A DNA stretch of 36,948 nucleotides from Rikenellaceae bacterium (lineage in GTDB: Bacteria > Bacteroidota > Bacteroidia > Bacteroidales > UBA932). The first letter of the stretch is position 1, and each line of letters opens with the position of its first letter. Under the pieces are notes generated by a model. The model ran no database searches, had not been told where the DNA came from, and saw only the letters and a list, made by a program, of their open reading frames with translations. The stretch lies in contig CAAGIG010000061.1 in assembly GCA_900769885.1 (NCBI GenBank), positions 1 to 36,948 of the forward strand. The letters are read 5' to 3'. The position numbers and the translations under genes were made by a program. Shown here one piece after another: positions 31,523 through 36,948 of this stretch.

Positions 31523-32761
31523 TTATTCGCCGAAAAGATATTTGTGTTGCTCGGGGGTGAGAACATCGATTTGTTTGTTCCACGATGCAAGTTTCATTTG
31601 CGCCACAGCATTGTCGACACTTTCGGGAACATCCACCACCTTAGAAGTAATCGAGCTTCTGTTCTTCACAATGTACTCTGCACTTAGAGCCTGAATTGCA
31701 AAACTCATATCCATAATCTCAGCGGGATGGCCATCACCAGAAGCGAGATTGACAAGTCGGCCTTGCGCAATAATAAAGATTCTGCGACCATTCTCAAGAC
31801 GATAACCCATAATGTTCTCGCGAGCTTTCCATTTCTCAACTGCCTGAGCCTCAATCGCAGCCACATTTACCTCACAATCGAAGTGACCCGCATTGCAACA
31901 AATAGCACCATCCTTCATCTTCACAAAATGTTCCATTGTAATAACATCATCACAACCGGTAACAGTGACAAAGAAATCACCATATTCAGCCGCCTGAGCC
32001 ATAGGCATAACATCGAAACCATCCATCACCGCCTCAATAGCCTTAACGGGATCAATCTCAGTAACAATAACAGTCGCACCAAGACCTTTCGCCCTCATTG
32101 CCACACCTTTACCGCACCAGCCATATCCTGCCACCACAACAGTCTTTCCTGCCACGATAAGATTGGTAGTACGATTGATACCATTCCACACAGACTGACC
32201 TGTACCATAACGGTTATCAAAAAGATATTTGCATTTGGCATTATTCACCAAAATCATAGGAAAACGAAGCTCACCCGCCTTATCCATAGCCAAAAGCCTC
32301 ATCACCCCTGTAGTAGTCTCCTCACAACCACCGATAACCTTGTCCAGAAGCTCCGGATATTTTGTATGAATAGTATTCACCAAATCCCCGCCATCATCGA
32401 TAATCAAATCGGGACCAATTTCTATAACCTTTGAAATATGAGATTCATACTCCTGAGCAGTAGCATTATACCACGCAAAGACATTCAACCCATCGTGCAC
32501 CAACGCCGCAGCCACATCGTCCTGAGTCGAAAGAGGATTGGAACCTGTAACAAACATTTGAGCACCACCTGCAGCAAGCACTTTGCACAAATAAGCAGTC
32601 TTAGCCTCCAGATGAATCGACAACGCCACCTTCAAACCTTCAAAAGGGCGCTCCACCGAAAATCTCTCTTCCAATTGACGGAGCAAAGCCATATTGGTCT
32701 TCACCCACTCTATTTTTCTTTTACCTTCCTCCCAAAGTTGGGGATTTCTGATTTCACTCAT
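31523..32761 (-). CDS. ahcY: Adenosylhomocysteinase, short (archaeal/Thermotoga-type) form
   Basis: Splits S-adenosylhomocysteine into adenosine and homocysteine to relieve product inhibition of methyltransferases. Marks are HLEAKTAYL, GSNPLSTQDDVAAAL, NNAKCKYLFDNRYGTGQS (with the conserved catalytic Asp and Lys region), the NAD fold VAGYGWCGKGVAM, and AGHFDCEVN. At 412 aa it lacks the about 40-aa insert and the C-terminal PDHYRY tail of the long enzyme and ends in KYLFGE. I start at ATG 32761 (MSEIRNPQLWEEGKRKIEWV); the frame is open 17 codons further upstream but those codons overlap nothing conserved. Gap to corA is 51 nt. Confidence 0.94.
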   Translation of the reverse strand: MSEIRNPQLWEEGKRKIEWVKTNMALLRQLEERFSVERPFEGLKVALSIHLEAKTAYLCKVLAAGGAQMFVTGSNPLSTQDDVAAALVHDGLNVFAWYNATAQEYESHISKVIEIGPDLIIDDGGDLVNTIHTKYPELLDKVIGGCEETTTGVMRLLAMDKAGELRFPMILVNNAKCKYLFDNRYGTGQSVWNGINRTTNLIVAGKTVVVAGYGWCGKGVAMRAKGLGATVIVTEIDPVKAIEAVMDGFDVMPMAQAAEYGDFFVTVTGCDDVITMEHFVKMKDGAICCNAGHFDCEVNVAAIEAQAVEKWKARENIMGYRLENGRRIFIIAQGRLVNLASGDGHPAEIMDMSFAIQALSAEYIVKNRSSITSKVVDVPESVDNAVAQMKLASWNKQIDVLTPEQHKYLFGE

Positions 32762-32812
32762 ATTCAAGCAATTACAAAATTTACAATTAAAATCAAACAG
32801 CCACAAAGGCAA

Positions 32813-33760
32813 TTAAAGCATCCTCCGCTTTTTGAAAACAAAGACAACGACCAGAATCGTCACAATCATCAGCCCCAAAATCATACAAAAATCGGCAATT
32901 CCCCCAATCATAGGAATCTTGATATTCATACCATAAACTGAAGCAATCAAAGTCGGAGGCATAAGGAGCAACGACACAAAAGTAAAAATCTTCATAATGC
33001 GGTTCTGCTCCAAATTAATAAGACCCAACACAGTATTCTGCAAATAATCCAAACGCTCAAAACTGAAATTGGTATGATTCAAAAGAGAGACAATGTCCCT
33101 GTTAATAACAGTCAGCTTGGTAAAAATATCCCGAGGAAACTTATCACTCTTCATAATCGAAGAAATCATCCTCTGCTTATCGACAATATTCTCACGCACC
33201 AACATTGTATTCTCCTGCAACTGATTGATATCCAAAAGGAACTCTTCGTTCACATTCTTTCCTGTATTGACCTTCTTGCTGTATTGGTCAATCTCTTTGG
33301 ACATCAGCTCAATCATATCCGCATCAAGGTCGATACGATTCTCCACAATACCTATAAGGACGTGATAACCTGTAGGATAAAGACGACTGTTCACCTGAAT
33401 CTTCCTCTGAATATCGGTAAAACTTCGCAACTGAACATTTCTGATGGAAACAATAATACCCTCACAAAGGATAAACGAAACCGCCTCCATCGAATAATCA
33501 TCGGGCCCCGGAATCAAAAAGTTAGTATTGACCGAAACAGTGGTTTCAGTTTCAAAATAACGAGATGATGACTCGATTTCCTCAGCTTGAGCACGCGAAG
33601 AAAGAGAAGTGTCCAAAAATGCCTCGACTGCCCTTTTTTCCTCACCATCAGGACTATACAAGTCCACCCAGAGCAAATCGTCCATACCCAATTCATCCAA
33701 GAACTTCAAATCTTGGGAAATCTCTACTTTACCTTTTTCCTTATAGAATATTTGAATCAT
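32813..33760 (-). CDS. corA: CorA-family magnesium/cobalt transporter
   Basis: A 315-aa divalent-cation channel of the CorA (2-TM-GxN) family that works as a homopentamer. A large cytoplasmic N-terminal funnel (1-250) with a long alpha helix is followed by two membrane segments at the C-terminus. The signature YGMN lies in ASVYGMNIKIP near residue 278, followed by the second membrane helix and a basic tail KKRRML. The substrate may be Mg2+, Co2+ or Ni2+. A promoter match lies about 250 nt upstream, so the mRNA has an unusually long leader. Confidence 0.95.
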   Translation of the reverse strand: MIQIFYKEKGKVEISQDLKFLDELGMDDLLWVDLYSPDGEEKRAVEAFLDTSLSSRAQAEEIESSSRYFETETTVSVNTNFLIPGPDDYSMEAVSFILCEGIIVSIRNVQLRSFTDIQRKIQVNSRLYPTGYHVLIGIVENRIDLDADMIELMSKEIDQYSKKVNTGKNVNEEFLLDINQLQENTMLVRENIVDKQRMISSIMKSDKFPRDIFTKLTVINRDIVSLLNHTNFSFERLDYLQNTVLGLINLEQNRIMKIFTFVSLLLMPPTLIASVYGMNIKIPMIGGIADFCMILGLMIVTILVVVFVFKKRRML

Positions 33761-33813
33761 AAATACCGAATTAAAATGGTTAACAAATCTTGTGACTTAT
33801 GCTTAAAGATTGG

Positions 33814-33963
33814 TTACCACCATCGGACTCGGAATTCAAAAGGATTGTGCTTGAGTTTAGACAAAAAAGATGGAACTGACTGATTACCAAAAGGTACAGC
33901 CAAGCGGTCACTCGGAAAGACTCCGAGAAATAGAACTCTGTTTACCGCAACACGAACCACCAT
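33814..33963 (-). CDS. Candidate small ORF (49 aa) in the corA leader
   Basis: An open frame from ATG 33963, beginning MVVRVAVNRVLFLGVF and ending EFRVRWW before TAA. It has no signal peptide and no recognised family. An ORF of 50 codons without a stop in AT-rich DNA is only modest evidence. It overlaps the 21-aa frame in another register, so at most one of the two is likely to be real. Confidence 0.3.
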   Translation of the reverse strand: MVVRVAVNRVLFLGVFPSDRLAVPFGNQSVPSFLSKLKHNPFEFRVRWW

Positions 33964-33973
33964 AATCGTCCAT
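33908..33973 (-). CDS. Candidate small ORF (21 aa) in the corA leader
   Basis: Starts at ATG 33973 after the purine-rich AGAGAAGAA and reads MDDYGGSCCGKQSSISRSLS with one further Glu. A Cys-Cys pair stands near the start. If translated it could act as an upstream ORF controlling corA. Evidence is weak. Confidence 0.3.
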   Translation of the reverse strand: MDDYGGSCCGKQSSISRSLSE

Positions 33974-34011
33974 TTCTTCTCTGATTTTTAAAAAATTTAA
34001 GGATATCTTCG

Positions 34012-34042
34012 CAAAGATAGGAAATATTTTTTTAAAGGCAAT
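34012..34042 (-). promoter_or_regulatory. Promoter upstream of the corA leader
   Basis: Minus strand: ATTG (34042-34039, close to TTTG), 19-nt spacer, TATCTTTG (34019-34012). Spacing is exact. Confidence 0.65.
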
Positions 34043-34060
34043 CTACATCCGACATATTTC

Positions 34061-34111
34061 AAAAAAAGAAGTGCCTTCCACCACAAAATCACAGTGGCCC
34101 GGCACCTCTTT
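34061..34111 (-). terminator. Intrinsic terminator after the fimbrillin/FISUMP gene
   Basis: On the minus strand AGAGGTGCC pairs with GGCACTTCT (one mismatch), with an inner CCAC/GTGG pair in the loop, and is followed by a run of seven T. It lies 54 nt after the stop. Confidence 0.75.
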
Positions 34112-34164
34112 ATTACAAAACGCATAACAAGGCAAGCAAGCTCACCTTGTTACGCTATCAAAAA

Positions 34165-36108
34165 TTATTCTCTGACACATCTGACTGAATAGCCATACGC
34201 CCGATCGATGTTGCCCGATGGGTTGACATTACCATAGCTGATATACAGACTGTAGGCGTAGGCGTAGCTCTCCGAAGGCGAACACGACCAGAACAAGCCG
34301 TAGTAGCCCACATAGTTCAGCTCACCTGAACCGTAGAAGCGATAACCCGACTCGGAGTACCATATCATCTGATCTTCCCCAAATCCTCCCGAGAAGTTTA
34401 TTCCTTGATTTTTTGAATCATATTCTCTTGTATGACTTTCTGCCATCCCTGATGCAGTAGCCCAAAGCCCGGTTTTTCCACCATCCGGAACTCTCCATCC
34501 CGCAGGGCAAGGATCATAAGGACTTTTTTCAATGCTCCAGGACCCATCAGGAAGGTACATATTGGTATAGAATGTTGTAGGGTTTTCCTCACATTTTGAT
34601 TGATTTCCACCTGAGGCAGTATACCATTTTCCTGTAGAGAGCGCCTCTTGAATACTACTAATAGAAGATGAGCCGAGGAACGGATCTTTTCTACCCCATT
34701 GATATAACAGACCTAAAGCCCCCACATCCCCAGGAGTTGCCGATGTTGCACCCAAATTACGGTCCATCACTACCCCTGCATTATTGTAATAAATTTGTTC
34801 AGCAGGAAGATCTGTCAGCCAGATATGCCACGACCACAGAATCACTCCACTGGAGTTTTTGGCAGCTATTACTGCATTCCCCTCTCTAAATGTTTCGGGG
34901 GTCGAGAAACAGATATACCCATTACTGTAGAATGCAGTATCAATCAAATCCCCTACATTTGGCATTTGGTCGGTTCCAAAAGATTCCCACAAAACCTCCA
35001 CGCTCTTCACATTTCCTACAGTTGCATCTGTATTTCCCAACAGCGACGCTAAGCGATAATCTCCCGCTTGTGAAACTATATAACAGTTGGCACTTCCGTT
35101 TTCAGAAAGATTTGTATAGTTTTCCAATATCTCATCCTCCTGAGAACCATCACCAGAGTTATCTCCCGAATCACCACTGTTATCTCCACCGGTACTATTC
35201 CAATCTTCCAACTCGCATCCTATATCCACTTTAATGGCAGTGGTAGAGGTATTCAATGTGGCTGTGTAAGTATAAGCTGTTCCAGGACGGAAATTAAAAG
35301 AATCTTCCAACAGATAGGAAACACTCTTGGAATTGATTTCCAACAATGGAACACTTCCCTCTATCATCTGAGGAACCACTATCGCCTCGTAAACGACCGC
35401 TTCCACCCCTTCGTAACTTCTGACACCCAACTTTTTCATTTTGATAGAGTGAGCACTGCTATATGGGTCTTTTGACAAAGAACCTTGGGTAAGGTCGATT
35501 CTTACACCTGTCACAGTACTATGAAGTTCCACTCGAGCATCTTCGGGAAGAGAACCCACATAATCCTCCCCTGCCACGATTTTCACTGTGAGTTTGCTCA
35601 TAAGGTGTTTCATTGCAATATTGACAGTTCCATCCTCTCGAGTAAGACCTTCTGCTTTACCCCACAAAAAATCAGAAGCCTCATATCCGCCAAGCCCGTT
35701 TTCGTCACCTTTTGTGGTTTGGTCAGTAGCGATACTGAAATAATGATATTCCACATCTTCCATTTCGCCAATATAAGGATAGTAGGCATAAACATCCGAT
35801 TTGCCTTCACCCCAGCAGATAGTTCTTTGAGGAGTCCACTGCGCGCCGTCATAAGTGACTGCGACATTATTCGCCCTGTTGCCCGAATTCTGTAATGGCA
35901 TAGGAGTTACATCATCCACATAATCTGTAACATATACCCCTATAACATCATCACTCTCAAAAGCGTCGTTACTGACTTTGGTCTGTGCCCCGGGAGCCAT
36001 AACATTAAAAGTCATAACATCGGGATTTACGGTTTCTGCAGGGCCGCTTTTCTGGCAAGCGGTCAAAGCGAAGGCGGCAAATAATATAAAAGAATATATT
36101 TTTTTCAT
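34165..36108 (-). CDS. Fimbrillin-family lipoprotein with C-terminal FISUMP domain
   Basis: A 647-aa predicted surface lipoprotein. The signal peptide MKKIYSFILFAAFALTA ends in lipobox Cys18. Residues about 30-310 match the fimbrillin-like fold of Bacteroidales minor fimbriae (FNVMAPGAQTKVSN, DDVIGVYVTDY, MKHLMSKLTVKIVAG, FRPGTAYTYTATL). A Gly/Ser/Asp-rich linker (about 307-325) follows. The C-terminal part from about 445 is a FISUMP domain (VVMDRNLGATSATPGDVGA, YQWGRKDPF, DPCPAGWRVPD, FSGGFG, YSVRCVRE). It starts 22 nt after the M64 peptidase gene and ends in an intrinsic terminator. It could be a fimbria component or an adhesin; the neighbouring peptidase suggests a secreted pair. Confidence 0.88.
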   Translation of the reverse strand: MKKIYSFILFAAFALTACQKSGPAETVNPDVMTFNVMAPGAQTKVSNDAFESDDVIGVYVTDYVDDVTPMPLQNSGNRANNVAVTYDGAQWTPQRTICWGEGKSDVYAYYPYIGEMEDVEYHYFSIATDQTTKGDENGLGGYEASDFLWGKAEGLTREDGTVNIAMKHLMSKLTVKIVAGEDYVGSLPEDARVELHSTVTGVRIDLTQGSLSKDPYSSAHSIKMKKLGVRSYEGVEAVVYEAIVVPQMIEGSVPLLEINSKSVSYLLEDSFNFRPGTAYTYTATLNTSTTAIKVDIGCELEDWNSTGGDNSGDSGDNSGDGSQEDEILENYTNLSENGSANCYIVSQAGDYRLASLLGNTDATVGNVKSVEVLWESFGTDQMPNVGDLIDTAFYSNGYICFSTPETFREGNAVIAAKNSSGVILWSWHIWLTDLPAEQIYYNNAGVVMDRNLGATSATPGDVGALGLLYQWGRKDPFLGSSSISSIQEALSTGKWYTASGGNQSKCEENPTTFYTNMYLPDGSWSIEKSPYDPCPAGWRVPDGGKTGLWATASGMAESHTREYDSKNQGINFSGGFGEDQMIWYSESGYRFYGSGELNYVGYYGLFWSCSPSESYAYAYSLYISYGNVNPSGNIDRAYGYSVRCVRE

Positions 36109-36129
36109 ATCGTTCTCAATTATACATCT

Positions 36130-36948
36130 CTAAAATTTGTTTTTATCAAATGAGGGTTTTTCTCCCATAAATTTAGGAGGTCTCTGATCGAATGGAGAAG
36201 AGCCGGTCAGATTATCCATTCCAAATGGAGAGGCTGCACCGAACTGCTGTACAGCAGGGAGAGATTCGTGATCCAAAGCCTTGAATGCCTCGAATGAATA
36301 TTGCTCACCTGCATACTTCATTATCCTTTTCACCATCGCCTCGCGAGATATAGCGTTATAATAAGGTATATTATTATGCATACAGCTGGTGGGTTCACTT
36401 CTGAATACCCCGCGGGTATGGAAGAATGCCCCTTCGTAAACATCTACAGTATTGGAATACTGAGGATCGAAAATCAGATGAGACCAAGGGACAGAGTGCA
36501 TATCTCCGGTAAGAGAAATATTATCGTAGAAACCATATCCTTTCATTATATTTACTTCAGTTGTATGGCCGCAACATATACAACCACAAGACTGAATAAA
36601 TGCATTGTGATAAATATATTCATCTGCCAATTTACCAAATCCGTGTCCTCCCGCCTCGTGATGAACAAGTCCTCTGAAATCGTATGGCGCAGGGTCGGTA
36701 CTCATCGGTACAATAGCCACCGCCGAGCCATCTCCCCACATATAACACAAACCACTATACTCGTTACTATTTTCAATCATTATAATAAGGGTTGTGCTGA
36801 CATTATCATCTATCGGAGCGACACAAGCCGCAGCAAAAGTGGTCTCAAAGTCGGGAGAAACCCCTTCGTTAAGGGTATATTGACTGCCGAAACGGGACTC
36901 TCTGATAGTATTAACAGTTCCCATTCCACTATCGTAAGACATACCGAA
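36130..36948 (-). CDS. M64-family (IgA peptidase-like) metallopeptidase, C-terminal part
   Basis: The last 272 residues of a secreted zinc peptidase of family M64 (Peptidase_M64, IgA-peptidase type); the gene runs off the right edge of the window, so no start is seen. The zinc site reads HHEAGGHGFGKLADEY, which is H-E-x3-H rather than the textbook H-E-x2-H, followed by GFYDNISL and VYEGAFFHTRGVFRSEPTSCMHN; the VYEGAxxxxxGxxRxxxxSxM pattern carries the third metal ligand region in related metallopeptidases. A CGCICCGH cluster of four cysteines is present. It is 22 nt upstream of the fimbrillin/FISUMP gene and is likely cotranscribed. Confidence 0.87.
   Translation of the reverse strand, partial: FGMSYDSGMGTVNTIRESRFGSQYTLNEGVSPDFETTFAAACVAPIDDNVSTTLIIMIENSNEYSGLCYMWGDGSAVAIVPMSTDPAPYDFRGLVHHEAGGHGFGKLADEYIYHNAFIQSCGCICCGHTTEVNIMKGYGFYDNISLTGDMHSVPWSHLIFDPQYSNTVDVYEGAFFHTRGVFRSEPTSCMHNNIPYYNAISREAMVKRIMKYAGEQYSFEAFKALDHESLPAVQQFGAASPFGMDNLTGSSPFDQRPPKFMGEKPSFDKNKF

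Larger units (their letters stand above)
33761..34011 (-). other. Long leader region of corA
   Basis: About 250 transcribed but apparently non-coding bases between the promoter and corA. On the minus strand it holds two overlapping small open frames (21 and 49 codons, listed separately), a 6-bp hairpin (CTCGGA/TCCGAG, 5-nt loop) near 33910-33926, and the symmetric ACCTTTTGGT at about 33886-33895. I recognise no known riboswitch class. Confidence 0.55.

Noticed and set aside
31727..32434. A 235-codon plus-strand open frame opposite ahcY
   Set aside because: Antisense to a conserved enzyme; the low-complexity Thr/Ser/His-rich translation looks like a shadow.
33587..33883. A 98-codon plus-strand frame across the corA start
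   Set aside because: Most of it is antisense to corA; the part beyond the gene is short and lacks a start signal.

Overview
This window is a chromosomal segment of a member of the order Bacteroidales (phylum Bacteroidota). Support comes from the promoters, many of which carry a TAnnTTTG -7 element (some with a TTTG-like -33 box about 19-21 nt upstream), from weak Shine-Dalgarno signals and moderately AT-rich DNA, and from the gene families: a YidC with a long periplasmic domain, a five-repeat DUF349 protein, a fimbrillin/FISUMP surface lipoprotein, an M64 metallopeptidase and several LxxC lipoproteins. I cannot place it below order level. Most of the window is housekeeping core; the accessory part is roughly 28.8-36.9 kb.

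Layout. (1) 1-2669, plus: surE (5' end cut by the window), lpxB and dapF. (2) 2635-7121, minus: DUF349 protein, yidC and a YggS-type PLP protein; the last overlaps the end of dapF tail to tail. (3) 7199-9858: trmD (plus), then a minus-strand ABC ATPase / permease / GntR cassette whose promoter carries a perfect 9+9 bp palindrome. (4) 9941-15886: a large lone lipoprotein with its own terminator, a BASS-family transporter, a lipoprotein-type nitroreductase, a YugP-type zinc peptidase and an unrecognised 171-aa protein. (5) 15921-21667, minus: a tightly packed row mnmA / LOG-family hydrolase / small lipoprotein / AsmA-like protein / low-molecular-weight phosphatase, closed by a strong intrinsic terminator. 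(6) 21706-24382: SRP RNA gene, cytidine deaminase (minus), then a two-gene cell-wall unit, a GH73-type glucosaminidase with LysM repeats and mltG (plus). (7) 24390-28694, minus: rpsA, RNase Z and an S41 protease, with the terminator placed inside the end of mltG. (8) 29004-30446: a divergent tryptophanase/tyrosine phenol-lyase homologue. (9) 30474-31522: a gene-free island of about 1 kb built from several nested repeat families. (10) 31523-34042: archaeal-type short adenosylhomocysteinase and CorA, with a promoter about 250 nt upstream of corA. (11) 34061-36948: fimbrillin/FISUMP lipoprotein and the C-terminal part of an M64 peptidase.

How the genes work together. Envelope building is the main theme: lipid A (lpxB), peptidoglycan precursor supply (dapF), wall cutting (GH73, mltG), membrane protein insertion (yidC), AsmA-like envelope maintenance, a periplasmic protease, and several surface or periplasmic lipoproteins. 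Translation and RNA maturation (trmD, mnmA, rpsA, SRP RNA, RNase Z) form the second theme. I found no phage, insertion sequence, CRISPR array or tRNA. The parts that look least explained are the repeat island, the corA leader and the divergent PLP lyase.
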